64,000 nucleotides of DNA from Limnovirga soli (GTDB lineage Bacteria; Bacteroidota; Bacteroidia; Chitinophagales; Chitinophagaceae). The stretch spans positions 1-64,000 of the forward strand of contig NZ_WHPF01000003.1 in assembly GCF_013106755.1 (NCBI RefSeq), written 5' to 3'. The notes beneath the pieces are model-generated. The model was not told the DNA's origin, did not search any database, and worked only from the letters and a program-made list of their open reading frames with translations. Positions 55,042 through 63,534 of this stretch are shown piece by piece (the stretch's first letter is position 1; each line of letters opens with the position of its first letter). The position numbers were made by a program, and so were the translations under genes.

Positions 55042-56247
55042 TTAAGGTACAAATGCTTTGTAGGCCAATACATTTTCGGTTGTGGAAATTTTATAGTTTT
55101 CACCCTGTAGAATGGCCACTACCTGCCCCTTGGATACAGTAAGTTGATTAGTGCCCGAAACCTGCATACTGCCTTGCATTACAGCGATAATTTCGAGCGA
55201 AGTAGATTGGGCCGAGTAGCTTTGATTACCGGAAATTTCAATTTTACTAATGCCAAAATCTGGTACAGGACATGGGTATAACTTTTCTCCGGGGGCGGCT
55301 TCCTCGCCTTTCATAATATTGGGTATAATGCCTTCGAAGGTGGTATGTTTTAATAATTCTGGAATATCAACATGTTTTGGTGTTAAACCACCACGTAATA
55401 CGTTATCGCTATTGGCCATTAATTCCATGTTTTGTCCTTCCATATACGCATGCGGTATACCTGCTCCCTGAAAAACGGCTTCTCCTGGTTGTACCTGTAC
55501 AATATTGAAAAAATAGATAGAAAATATTCCCCGGTCCATATCTCCGGTTACTGTATTATCCCCGTATAATTTTGCCACCCACCAGCCGGGCTCGCTTTTT
55601 TCTAACTGGTTTAATCTCTTTCTTTCCAGCTCTCTCGCCACCAAGGGCGATAAAAGCACATTTACATGCTCTTGTGGTAATTCCATCACATATTGATATA
55701 GGCCTTTATACCCTTTTTCAGCAAAAACATCTACAAGACCAACAAATTCAGGGGTGGTTGCCAATATATTTTGCAATAATGTTTTTTCTAAAAAGCCATG
55801 TAATAACCAAAACTCGCTAAGCGCCACCATTACTTCAGGTTTATGGTTTTTGTCTTTATAGTTGCGGGTAGGTGCATTAATGGGAACACCGGCTGCTTCT
55901 TCGGCCGCAAAACCCTTTTCCGCTTCAGGTTTAGAGGGATGCACCTGGATAGAGAGCATGTCTTTTACATCAAGAATTTTAAACAGGTAGGGTAATTCGC
56001 CAAACCTGTTAAATACCTGGCTGTTAATAGTTTGTTCAGGGTGGGCTTTAATAAAAGCCTGTAGGCTGATATCGCCTTCACTGGTTGCCAAAACTGATGA
56101 GGCCGAGGGGTGTGCCCCCATCCAATACTCGGCACAGGGTGTATGATCGGCATTGCCGGTTTGCAACCAGTTGGGAATAAATGAAAAACCGCCCCAGGCA
56201 TAATGCTGTACTTTGCCTGTAAGCATAAAAATTTTATCTTGTATCAT
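55042..56247 (-). CDS. manA: Mannose-6-phosphate isomerase, class I
   Basis: The 401-residue product has YAWGGFSFIPNWL, the zinc-binding QVHPSKPEAEKGF and HKPEVMVAL, and GAGIPHAYMEGQNMELMANSDNVLRGG near the end, typical of type I PMI. It converts mannose 6-phosphate and fructose 6-phosphate. The length is typical of the family. It is divergent from yraN at 56325. Confidence 0.93.
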   Translation of the reverse strand: MIQDKIFMLTGKVQHYAWGGFSFIPNWLQTGNADHTPCAEYWMGAHPSASSVLATSEGDISLQAFIKAHPEQTINSQVFNRFGELPYLFKILDVKDMLSIQVHPSKPEAEKGFAAEEAAGVPINAPTRNYKDKNHKPEVMVALSEFWLLHGFLEKTLLQNILATTPEFVGLVDVFAEKGYKGLYQYVMELPQEHVNVLLSPLVARELERKRLNQLEKSEPGWWVAKLYGDNTVTGDMDRGIFSIYFFNIVQVQPGEAVFQGAGIPHAYMEGQNMELMANSDNVLRGGLTPKHVDIPELLKHTTFEGIIPNIMKGEEAAPGEKLYPCPVPDFGISKIEISGNQSYSAQSTSLEIIAVMQGSMQVSGTNQLTVSKGQVVAILQGENYKISTTENVLAYKAFVP

Positions 56248-56324
56248 AGAATATCAGGGTATTGTTTACTACAATATTACGTTGTATTTTAACTACTCAA
56301 TTGTAAACCCCTATCTAAATTTCT

Positions 56325-56681
56325 ATGCAACATAATCAGGAAACCGGGAATAAGGGAGAGGAACTGGCAGCAAACTTTCTACAGCAATCTGGTTATACCG
56401 TTTTGGAACGAAACTGGCGTTATAAACACTGGGAGGTTGATATTATTTGCAGCAAAGCCAATCGCCTGCATTTTATTGAGGTAAAAACCCGAACCAGCAA
56501 CCGCTTTGGTAACCCTGAAGAAAGTATTGGCCGGGAAAAAATGAATAACCTTAAAAATGCAGCAGAAGAATACCAATATCTACATCCAACATGGAAGTAT
56601 GTGCAATTTGATATTGTTTCGGTGCTGTTGATGTACCGCCAACCACCTACATTTTATTTAATTGAAGATGTTTACTTTTAG
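56325..56681 (+). CDS. YraN-family endonuclease-like protein
   Basis: The 118-residue product has GNKGEELAANFL, YTVLERNWRYKHWEVDIIC and FIEVKTR, with the catalytic E-D-ExK pattern of the UPF0102 nuclease-like family. Its role is unclear but may involve DNA repair. It is followed after 59 bp by an aminotransferase gene. Confidence 0.9.
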   Translation: MQHNQETGNKGEELAANFLQQSGYTVLERNWRYKHWEVDIICSKANRLHFIEVKTRTSNRFGNPEESIGREKMNNLKNAAEEYQYLHPTWKYVQFDIVSVLLMYRQPPTFYLIEDVYF

Positions 56682-56740
56682 AATTGCCGTACTTTAACTG
56701 GCTAAAAACATTACACAGTACCCTTATAAAGTAGCTACAA

Positions 56741-57850
56741 ATGAAGTATACAAGAATGCCAATAGAAAAAGAATCCCCGGAAGAAATTGGCTATGAAAAT
56801 ATTCTCTATAATCTTTCCGAAAGCTCAGTTACAGATATTAAGCTGGGTCAATTACATCTCAATCTAAATGGGCTGGCATTAGAATATATTGGCCATCGTG
56901 GTAATACTGCTTTGCGTAAATTAATTGTAAAGGAATTTACCAACTTAAACGAACAGCATGTACTGCTAACCAATGGTGCTGCAGGTGCCTTGTTTATTGT
57001 TAATACTGCACTATTGGGTGCAAATGATCATTTAATTGTTGTAAGACCCAACTATGCTACCAATATCGAGGTGCCCAGAGCCATTGGTTGCGAGATAAGT
57101 TATATTAATCTGGACTTTTCTACCCAATGGCGGTTAGATCCGGCAAAAATAGCTGCCGCTATTCAGCCCAATACAAAGCTTATTAGCATTACTACTCCAC
57201 ATAATCCAACAGGTATGTTGATGACGGCTGAAGAAATTAATGAAATAATTGCCATTGCCGAAAAAAAGAATGTTTATGTGCTTATGGATGAAACCTACCG
57301 CAATACCTGTTTTACAACACCTTACCCTATTGGCGCCGCCGGCAGTAGCCAGGTTATTACAGTGGCATCCCTTTCCAAAGCTTATGGTTTGCCGGGTTTG
57401 AGAATGGGTTGGATTATTACCCAAAATGCCCAATTAATGGAACAGTTTCTTGCAGCCAAGGAAATGATCTATATCAGCAACTCAGCTTTAGATGAAGAAG
57501 TTGCTTATCAGTTTTACCTGCAAAAAGAAAACTTTGTTGGCAGTATTCAACAGCAGGCGATGACTAATTTTGGAATACTGCAAAATTGGTTGCAAACAGA
57601 GCAAAGGGTAGAAGCAGTTTTACCACAGGGCGGTGTGGTTTGTTTTGTTCGCTTTAAAGAAAATGTGAGGATTGATAAAAATCGTTTTTATGACAGCTTG
57701 CTTCATCAGTATCAAACCATGGTTGGCCCCGGGCATTGGTTTGAAATGCCAGACAGGTATATGCGTATTGGATTTGGGTGGACGAACGATATAATTTTTG
57801 CCACTGGTCTGCAAAATATCAGTACATGTATCGATACATGTTTAGAATAA
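56741..57850 (+). CDS. Class I/II PLP-dependent aminotransferase
   Basis: The 369-residue product has the predicted PLP Lys in SLSKAYGLPGLRMGWI, a conserved TPHNPTGMLM near residue 150 and MRIGFGW near the C-terminus. It is an aminotransferase of the aspartate aminotransferase superfamily without an assignable substrate. It shows no operon partner and is followed by repeats R24 and R25. Confidence 0.85.
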   Translation: MKYTRMPIEKESPEEIGYENILYNLSESSVTDIKLGQLHLNLNGLALEYIGHRGNTALRKLIVKEFTNLNEQHVLLTNGAAGALFIVNTALLGANDHLIVVRPNYATNIEVPRAIGCEISYINLDFSTQWRLDPAKIAAAIQPNTKLISITTPHNPTGMLMTAEEINEIIAIAEKKNVYVLMDETYRNTCFTTPYPIGAAGSSQVITVASLSKAYGLPGLRMGWIITQNAQLMEQFLAAKEMIYISNSALDEEVAYQFYLQKENFVGSIQQQAMTNFGILQNWLQTEQRVEAVLPQGGVVCFVRFKENVRIDKNRFYDSLLHQYQTMVGPGHWFEMPDRYMRIGFGWTNDIIFATGLQNISTCIDTCLE

Positions 57851-57893
57851 ATGCTTTTATGAACCAGGCTAAAGAATAAGCATATAGCATCCG

Positions 57894-57912
57894 TTGCGAC
57901 GCACTCTTGTAC
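57894..57912 (-). repeat. Alternating repeat R24 (-)
   Basis: TTGCGACGCACTCTTGTAC; the centre base of the dyad is exchanged (TGCG-A-CGCA on this strand). An outer CCAGGCTAAA box lies at 57864. It is downstream of the gene ending at 57850. Confidence 0.85.
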
Positions 57913-58082
57913 GCTGTTACAAAGCCGGGCAAAAAGCCAATTTTAAAAATAACAATTTTTAACCAGTTTGTACATTTACAAATTCTGTTGTATAAATCCT
58001 GTAAATAAAGTGGCATGCGTATTTTTCATGTAAAAATATCCAATTGTTGCAATGGCGGTTAAAAGCTGCATTAATTGTTGCC

Positions 58083-58107
58083 GTACAAGTGTGCGACGCA
58101 AGTAAAG
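58083..58107 (+). repeat. Alternating repeat R25 (+)
   Basis: GTACAAGTGTGCGACGCAAG plus TAAAG, with a GCCCGGCTCC end at about 58126. It lies upstream of the gene at 58241. Confidence 0.93.
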
Positions 58108-58240
58108 CCTGATCTGGTATTTATTGCCCGGCTCCCTAAAAATTGATTAGTTGTAAAAGTTAGGTAAAAATAGAAGTAGAAATCACCGTTTTTTACAAAA
58201 ATGATTTGTATTTTAACAGTCATAAAAAAACGATTGCAAT

Positions 58241-58648
58241 ATGATAAAGTTCAGCGAAATTAAAGTAGGCGATTATGTGCTAGCCGAGTATGAAGGCCAG
58301 CAACGTAATGGCGAAGTTACCCGCCTTAATGGCGATGAAAAGCAGGTTTGCGTTGAAACAGATGTGCAGGAATTCTGGTACGAGACTGCCCATCTTTTTC
58401 CCATTGCTTTAAATGATGAGTCACTAACCTGGCTAAATTTTACAAAGGAAGATCGGGAGGATGGATCAGTAAAATATAAAAAGGGATCATTTAGGCTGGT
58501 AGTGCCGAAAAAAGGTGATTTTTCATCAATTGAAATGTGGTATAGGGAAGATAAGCGCCACCATCCGGATGTGCATTTTGTACACCAGTTACAAAACCAC
58601 TATCACGATATGGTAAAAGTGCATTTAACTAATGAGGTAATGGCATAA
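58241..58648 (+). CDS. Conserved small protein
   Basis: The 135-residue protein has an N-terminal SH3-like segment (KVGDYVLAEYEGQQRNGEVT) and a later KEDREDGSVKYKKGSFRL region. The pattern resembles a small Bacteroidota hypothetical family seen also in phage and plasmid contexts, recalled by motif only. No enzymatic motif is visible. It precedes the large surface protein by 87 bp with a terminator between them, so it is probably its own transcript. Confidence 0.65.
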   Translation: MIKFSEIKVGDYVLAEYEGQQRNGEVTRLNGDEKQVCVETDVQEFWYETAHLFPIALNDESLTWLNFTKEDREDGSVKYKKGSFRLVVPKKGDFSSIEMWYREDKRHHPDVHFVHQLQNHYHDMVKVHLTNEVMA

Positions 58649-58670
58649 TTTAAAATAGTTTTTTGCGTTA

Positions 58671-58707
58671 AAACCATTCTGTCTAAAAACAGGATGGTTT
58701 TTATTTT
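58671..58707 (+). terminator. Rho-independent terminator before 58736
   Basis: AAACCATTCTGT and ACAGGATGGTTT form a 12-bp stem with one G-T pair and a 6-nt loop, followed by TTATTTTTA. The longer frame start at 58694 would lie inside this hairpin, which supports the ATG at 58736 for the next gene. Confidence 0.8.
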
Positions 58708-58735
58708 TACAATTATCTTCACTAAAAAATGGCTG

Positions 58736-61534
58736 ATGCGTTTATTTAGGATATTACTACCGCTGATATTACTCTTTTTTGTTTTTACCACTACTAAAGC
58801 GCAACGGTTTGGTGGTAATGCTTCACATGTAAAATGGAGGCAGATTAATACCGATACGGTAAGGGTGATATTTCCTGCGGGTACGGATTCTTTGGCGCAG
58901 CGTATTGCGCTTGTAACCCAGCAATTGCAAAGCAATTATAACAGTAGCATTGGCCCACGAATTAAAAAACTAAATATTGTTTTACAAAATGATGTTACGG
59001 TTTCCAATGCTTATGTAGGGCTGGCACCTTATCGCAGCGAATTTTATTTAATGCCACCACAAAATGCTTTTGCATTGGGTGCTCAAAACTGGGCTGATAA
59101 TTTGGCCATTCATGAATACCGGCATGCCCAGCAATACAATAATTTTAATATTGGTTTATCTGGGGTAATGGGTGTTTTATTTGGCCAGAATGGCCGGGCA
59201 CTGGCGAATGCCACTGCCATACCCGATTGGTTTTTTGAAGGTGATGCTGTTTATAATGAAACCTTATTAAGCGAACAGGGCAGGGGCCGTTTACCACAAT
59301 TTTTTAATGCCTATAAAAGTTTGTATTACGAGGGTAAGCGCTATGGTTATATGCAGTTACGTAATGGATCGTATAAAAATTATATCCCCAACCATTACGA
59401 TTTGGGTTATTTGCTGGTAGCTTATGGCTATGAGCAGTATGGCAGCGATTTTTGGAAAAATGTTACCACGCAGGCAGCTGCATTTTCATCCATAGTTTAT
59501 CCCATGCAGCATGCCATTAAAAAGAATACCGGAATGGGCTATAAGCAATTTGTGAATGATGCTTTTGATTTTTATCAGGAAAAATGGAATAACACAAAAT
59601 CAGAGGCGCCACCAAAATGGTTGTCAAAAACATTGCCTAATAGTGTAGCTAATTATAAATATCCATACACTGATAATAGCGGTAATATTATTGCTTTAAA
59701 AACTACCAATAAAGATATTCCAGCCATTGTGCGCATTGCGCCTAATGGAGCAGAAGAAAAGATAATTATAAGAGATATAGACTACGATGATTACTTTTCG
59801 TACAATAACAATAAAATCATTTTTACTTCCCGAAAGCCTGATGTACGTTGGGCCAATAGCGAGTATAGTGTTTTGCATATTGTAGACATGGCTACGGGAC
59901 TGTCAACACGTATCAATGGAAAAACCAAATATTTCTCCCCCGATATTTCGCATAGCGGTAAATTAATTGCAACCGTTCAAATGAAAGATAATCTGCAATC
60001 GGCTCTTTTGGTGCTTGATACAACTGGAAATGTTCTATATACTTTTTCCAATAATGCGCATTTGTTGTATTCCTATCCAAAGTTTTCGGCTAATGATTCA
60101 CTTTTATATGTAATGGTAAGAAATGATGCCGGTGAAATGGGTATGCAGTCTATTGCGATAACTTCCGGGGCCACGCATACCATTATGCCCATGAATAACA
60201 GGGTGATAGGTTATCCGGTGATAAAGGGTGATACCTTATTTTACAATTGCACCAGCGAGGGAAGTGATAAAATTTTTGCCTATTTAGCCCGTGAAAATAA
60301 GCATTATGGTATTGCGGGTTATCAAACTGGCTTGTATCAGGCCGTAAGTATAGACTCGGAGCATATTGTAAGCTCCGTTTTTACCACAAAGGGTTACCGC
60401 CTGGCTAAAATTCCAACGTATTGGTATCCGGATAATGGCAATGATACGCTTACACCACTATTTGTTACTAAGCCTTTTACTAATACTGCCGCCAACCAAA
60501 TGCTTATGGCAACTGGTACAGGTAATTATGCAATTACAAAATACCCAAAGCTTTTTCGCCCCTTTAATTTTCATAGCTGGAACCCTTCCATTAATCAACC
60601 AGATTATTCGTTTACCCTGTTGGGAGAAAATGTGTTAAACACCCTGCAAAGCCAGTTATCATATACTTACAATAGTAATGAGCGGTATAATAGCCTGGGT
60701 TATACGGCTATTTATGGAGGCACTTATATACAGCCTTACATAGATATTACACAAATATGGAACAGAAACGCACCACTTAATGCCGATACAACAGTATACT
60801 GGAATGAGTTTAAATCTGCTGCCGGATTGCAATTGCCATTCAATTTAAGCAGTGGAAGGCAATACCGGTATTTAACATTGTCGGCCTCGTACAATATAAA
60901 TAATATACAATGGAAGGCCAATACCAAACAGCTGATTAATAATGTAAGCTATATTACCAGCCGCATTAGTTATAGTGCACAAATACAAAAGTCGTTACAA
61001 CAAATATATCCGCATTGGGCTCATTCCTATACAGTTACTTACCGCAGAAGTGTTAATAATCTGGATGCCAACCAGTTATTACTAAATACCAGCTTTTATT
61101 TACCGGGCTTTGCCAAAACCCATAGCCTGGTGGTGCAGGCGGCCTATCAGAGCAGAGATACCAACCGCTTATACATTTTTACCAATAATTTCCCCCTTTC
61201 ACGTGGTTACGAGAAAACAGATTACCCCCGCATGTTTAAAATTGGGGTTAACTATCATTTCCCCATTTGGTATCCAGACAAGGGTTTTGGCAATATGGTA
61301 TTTGTAAACCGCATCAGGGCCAATGTTTTTTACGACTATACCAATCTTAAAAGCCTGCGTTTACAAACCAATTACCCGCTTTCAACCGCAGGGGCCGAAA
61401 TATATTTGGATACCAAATGGTGGAACCAGCAATCCATCACCATCGGGTTAAGGTATAGCAAGTTGTTAAACCATAAGCTGTTTGCAACTGCTCCCAACCG
61501 TTGGGAAATAATATTACCCGTCGCACTTTTTTAA
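58736..61534 (+). CDS. Large secreted protein with HExxH motif and propeller-like repeats
   Basis: I chose the ATG at 58736 (MRLFRILLPLILLFFVF to KAQ), 932 residues. A signal peptide leads into a gluzincin-like segment with HEYRH (His126, Glu127, His130) and EGDAVYNE about 40 residues later, together fitting an HExxH-plus-Glu peptidase fold. Residues about 300-600 look like a TolB-type beta-propeller (ISHSGKLIATVQM, YPKFSANDSLLYVM). The C-terminal third has alternating aromatic-rich strands (LGYTAIYGGTYIQPYI, GNMVFVNRIRANVFYDYT) resembling an outer-membrane barrel. The function is unknown. It lies between repeats R25 and R26. Confidence 0.75.
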   Translation: MRLFRILLPLILLFFVFTTTKAQRFGGNASHVKWRQINTDTVRVIFPAGTDSLAQRIALVTQQLQSNYNSSIGPRIKKLNIVLQNDVTVSNAYVGLAPYRSEFYLMPPQNAFALGAQNWADNLAIHEYRHAQQYNNFNIGLSGVMGVLFGQNGRALANATAIPDWFFEGDAVYNETLLSEQGRGRLPQFFNAYKSLYYEGKRYGYMQLRNGSYKNYIPNHYDLGYLLVAYGYEQYGSDFWKNVTTQAAAFSSIVYPMQHAIKKNTGMGYKQFVNDAFDFYQEKWNNTKSEAPPKWLSKTLPNSVANYKYPYTDNSGNIIALKTTNKDIPAIVRIAPNGAEEKIIIRDIDYDDYFSYNNNKIIFTSRKPDVRWANSEYSVLHIVDMATGLSTRINGKTKYFSPDISHSGKLIATVQMKDNLQSALLVLDTTGNVLYTFSNNAHLLYSYPKFSANDSLLYVMVRNDAGEMGMQSIAITSGATHTIMPMNNRVIGYPVIKGDTLFYNCTSEGSDKIFAYLARENKHYGIAGYQTGLYQAVSIDSEHIVSSVFTTKGYRLAKIPTYWYPDNGNDTLTPLFVTKPFTNTAANQMLMATGTGNYAITKYPKLFRPFNFHSWNPSINQPDYSFTLLGENVLNTLQSQLSYTYNSNERYNSLGYTAIYGGTYIQPYIDITQIWNRNAPLNADTTVYWNEFKSAAGLQLPFNLSSGRQYRYLTLSASYNINNIQWKANTKQLINNVSYITSRISYSAQIQKSLQQIYPHWAHSYTVTYRRSVNNLDANQLLLNTSFYLPGFAKTHSLVVQAAYQSRDTNRLYIFTNNFPLSRGYEKTDYPRMFKIGVNYHFPIWYPDKGFGNMVFVNRIRANVFYDYTNLKSLRLQTNYPLSTAGAEIYLDTKWWNQQSITIGLRYSKLLNHKLFATAPNRWEIILPVALF

Positions 61535-61565
61535 AATAAATAGAAAACAGGCAATGGATTTTCAT

Positions 61566-61595
61566 GGCATCGCCGCTTGTGTCACTCACTTGTAG
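61566..61595 (-). repeat. Alternating repeat R26 (-), type B
   Basis: GGCATCGCCGCTTGTGTCAC plus TCACTTGTAG, the type B core with the same CGGCGATGCC extension as R13. It lies downstream of the gene ending at 61534 and pairs with the type A copy R27 after an 88-bp interval. Confidence 0.85.
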
Positions 61596-61683
61596 GTTCC
61601 TCCTTTGTGGCAGCAAATAAAAGGGTATGCTGTAAGGTAGGTTTGCGAAATTTGGAACCCTATTGCCGAAAAAAGTAGAATGC

Positions 61684-61708
61684 GTACAAGAGTGCGACGC
61701 AAGGAAAG
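61684..61708 (+). repeat. Alternating repeat R27 (+)
   Basis: GTACAAGAGTGCGACGCAAG then GAAAG (one base off). It lies upstream of infA and is the last copy in the window. Confidence 0.9.
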
Positions 61709-61984
61709 CTACAAAACTTATAAACAGCTGGGCTCAAAAAAATGGCGATTTAACCCCACCATATATTATTGGGTTGTGCAGGGGGTATTTGTTGGAAAAT
61801 GTATAAATGCGGGAAAATTTTTTCGGAAAAATGAAGCTTTTTAGCGCCATAAATAGGATATTAGCCCGAAAATTGGGCCTAAAACAGTACAAAATGCACT
61901 ATGTTTTCCCCAATTGTGGAAATATTTTGTATATTTTTTTCTTATTCCATTGCATTCCTTTATCTTCGCGCTCCCAAAAAATAT

Positions 61985-62203
61985 ATGTCAAAACAACCGT
62001 TGATTAAGCAAGATGGAGTAATTATTGAGGCGTTAAGCAATGCTATGTTCAAAGTAAAATTGCAAAACGGTCACGAAATACTCGCTACCATCTCAGGTAA
62101 AATGCGGATGAATTATATACGAATTTTACCCGGGGATAAAGTAGGTGTTGAAATGAGCCCCTACGATTTAACAAGGGGAAGAATCATTTTTAGGTATAAA
62201 TAA
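61985..62203 (+). CDS. infA: Translation initiation factor IF-1
   Basis: I chose the ATG at 61985 ([20 protein letters not shown]), 72 residues, the usual length; an upstream in-frame ATG at 61901 would add 28 unlikely residues. The S1-like fold shows [20 protein letters not shown] and [13 protein letters not shown]. It binds the 30S A site. It begins the infA-rpmJ-rpsM-rpsK-rpsD group. Confidence 0.95.
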   Translation: MSKQPLIKQDGVIIEALSNAMFKVKLQNGHEILATISGKMRMNYIRILPGDKVGVEMSPYDLTRGRIIFRYK

Positions 62204-62254
62204 TCAGCTGTCAACTGTTGATAGCCATTAGCTAATAAGGAAAAAGTTAATAAA

Positions 62255-62371
62255 ATGAAGGTTAGAGCATCCGTTAAAAAGCGCAGTGCAGATTGTAAGA
62301 TTGTTCGCCGCAAGGGCAAACTGTACATCATTAACAAAAAAAATCCCCGCTTTAAGCAACGTCAGGGATAA
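62255..62371 (+). CDS. rpmJ: 50S ribosomal protein L36
   Basis: A 38-codon frame ([20 protein letters not shown]) ending NPRFKQRQG fits L36. It has only one Cys, so the zinc ligands of the C-plus form are missing and it is the zinc-independent C-minus form, as usual in Bacteroidota. It lies 51 bp after infA and 66 bp before rpsM. Confidence 0.93.
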   Translation: MKVRASVKKRSADCKIVRRKGKLYIINKKNPRFKQRQG

Positions 62372-62437
62372 AATTGTTAATTGGCTTTAGCCAACGCTTT
62401 CAAATTGAATTGTAAAAACGCAAACTAAAATAATACT

Positions 62438-62818
62438 ATGGCTCGTATTGCCGGTATAGACTTACCTAAAAATAAAAGAGGTGAAATTGGCCTTACCTAC
62501 ATCTTTGGTATTGGCAAATCAACAGCACGCTACATTCTTGACAAAGCTGAAATAAGCTACGACAAGAAAGTGAATCAATGGAACGATGAGGAGCAAGGTG
62601 CTATCCGTAACATCATCACCAATGAGTTCAAAGTAGAAGGACAATTACGTAGTGAAGTACAAACAAGCATTAAACGTTTATTGGATATTGCCTGTTTCCG
62701 TGGTTTACGCCATCGTAAAGGTTTACCGGTTCGCGGCCAACGTACACGTACTAACAGCCGTACAAGAAAAGGTAAACGTAAAACAGTTGCCGGTAAAAAG
62801 AAGGCACCTAAAAAATAA
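62438..62818 (+). CDS. rpsM: 30S ribosomal protein S13
   Basis: The 126-residue product begins [20 protein letters not shown] and shows [10 protein letters not shown] (H2TH-like motif), [16 protein letters not shown] and NSRTRKG near the C-terminus, typical of S13. The basic tail is usual for the family. It belongs to the alpha-operon order rpmJ-rpsM-rpsK-rpsD. Confidence 0.96.
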   Translation: MARIAGIDLPKNKRGEIGLTYIFGIGKSTARYILDKAEISYDKKVNQWNDEEQGAIRNIITNEFKVEGQLRSEVQTSIKRLLDIACFRGLRHRKGLPVRGQRTRTNSRTRKGKRKTVAGKKKAPKK

Positions 62819-62827
62819 TTTACTTAA

Positions 62828-62852
62828 TGAGTACACAGTTACTGTGTACTCA
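62828..62852. promoter_or_regulatory. Perfect inverted repeat between rpsM and rpsK
   Basis: TGAGTACACAGT and ACTGTGTACTCA form a perfect 12-bp dyad with one central T. It starts 10 bp after the rpsM stop and, with no T-run, is more likely an RNA hairpin or operator than a terminator. Confidence 0.55.
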
Positions 62853-62920
62853 TTGGTTATTTATAAACTCCGGTATAATTTGGATCTTCCGCAAGCTGCG
62901 TGAAAGGAGAATTATGCGGT

Positions 62921-62941
62921 TCCCGTACATCGGGATTTTTT
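62921..62941 (+). terminator. Terminator-like hairpin 28 bp before rpsK
   Basis: TCCCG and CGGGA pair around a 5-nt loop, followed directly by six T. Placed between rpsM and rpsK, it may be an attenuator rather than an operon end. A GC-rich stem (GCTGCGT / ATGCGGT) lies just upstream. Confidence 0.6.
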
Positions 62942-62968
62942 CATATTAAAAGATTACCTCAATCAATT

Positions 62969-63388
62969 ATGGCAAAAGCACAAAACAGCGGTAAAGGACA
63001 AAATAGCGCCAAAGCCGCCGCTAAGAAAAGAGTAGTTAAAGTTGATGTGTATGGCGATGCCCACGTTAATGCAACTTTTAACAACATCATCGTTAGTTTA
63101 ACTAACAAATCCGGACAGGTTATTAGCTGGTCATCAGCTGGTAAAATGGGTTTCAGGGGTTCTAAAAAGAATACTCCATATGCCGCTCAAATGGCAGCAG
63201 CGGATGCAGCTAAAGTAGCTTTGGAAGCTGGTTTAAAAAAGGTTGATGTTTATGTTAAAGGTCCGGGTGCAGGCCGTGAAGGTGCTATCCGTTCTTTGGC
63301 TCAAAGTGGTATTGAAATTACCATGATTAAAGACGTTACACCTTTACCTCACAATGGTTGTCGTCCTCCAAAGAAAAGAAGAGTTTAA
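62969..63388 (+). CDS. rpsK: 30S ribosomal protein S11
   Basis: I chose the ATG at 62969 ([20 protein letters not shown]), giving 139 residues; a GTG at 62900 would lie in the leader and is rejected. S11 signatures include [29 protein letters not shown] and [13 protein letters not shown] at the end. It is part of the small-subunit platform. The leader of 150 bp holds the hairpins at 62828 and 62921. Confidence 0.96.
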   Translation: MAKAQNSGKGQNSAKAAAKKRVVKVDVYGDAHVNATFNNIIVSLTNKSGQVISWSSAGKMGFRGSKKNTPYAAQMAAADAAKVALEAGLKKVDVYVKGPGAGREGAIRSLAQSGIEITMIKDVTPLPHNGCRPPKKRRV

Positions 63389-63400
63389 TTTTTTCATTTC

Positions 63401-63433
63401 TTCCGCAATTTTGGTGTTACATCAATTGTGGAA
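63401..63433. promoter_or_regulatory. Hairpin between rpsK and rpsD
   Basis: TTCCGCAATT and AATTGTGGAA form a 10-bp stem (one G-T pair) with a 13-nt loop, 12 bp after the rpsK stop. A smaller TCCC-TTTT-GGGA stem follows at about 63447. This could be a regulatory leader for rpsD, for example an S4-binding site, or an mRNA processing site. Confidence 0.4.
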
Positions 63434-63534
63434 TTGATATATCCCTTTTGGGAAATTTTAAAAACAGGGTGCATTATTCATTTTAGATTTTTAATAATGA
63501 TGCATCGTCACTAAAAAATCAAAAAAATATATTC

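Larger units (their letters stand above)
57851..58240. other. Intergenic region with paired repeats
   Basis: This 390-bp gap holds R24 and R25 separated by 170 bp of AT-rich sequence with a GCCGGGCAAAAAGCC stretch near 57924. No gene was seen. Confidence 0.5.
61535..61984. other. Intergenic region before infA
   Basis: This 450-bp gap contains R26 and R27, a GCTGGGCTCAAAAAAA end at about 61727, and a long AT-rich run (61895-61960) that probably holds the infA promoter. A TATCTTCG box at 61961 resembles TAnnTTTG with one mismatch. Confidence 0.45.

Noticed and set aside
3908-61708. CRISPR array or integron attC sites for the repeat family
   Set aside because: Spacing is irregular from 35 bp to kilobases, copies alternate in direction, and no cas or integrase gene is present.
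62890-62945. Group II intron remnant before rpsK
   Set aside because: Only one hairpin-like string resembles it; no domain V, reverse transcriptase or intron boundary was found.
62900-62968. GTG start for rpsK
   Set aside because: The extra codons lie in the hairpin-rich leader, and S11 usually begins MAKAQ or similar.
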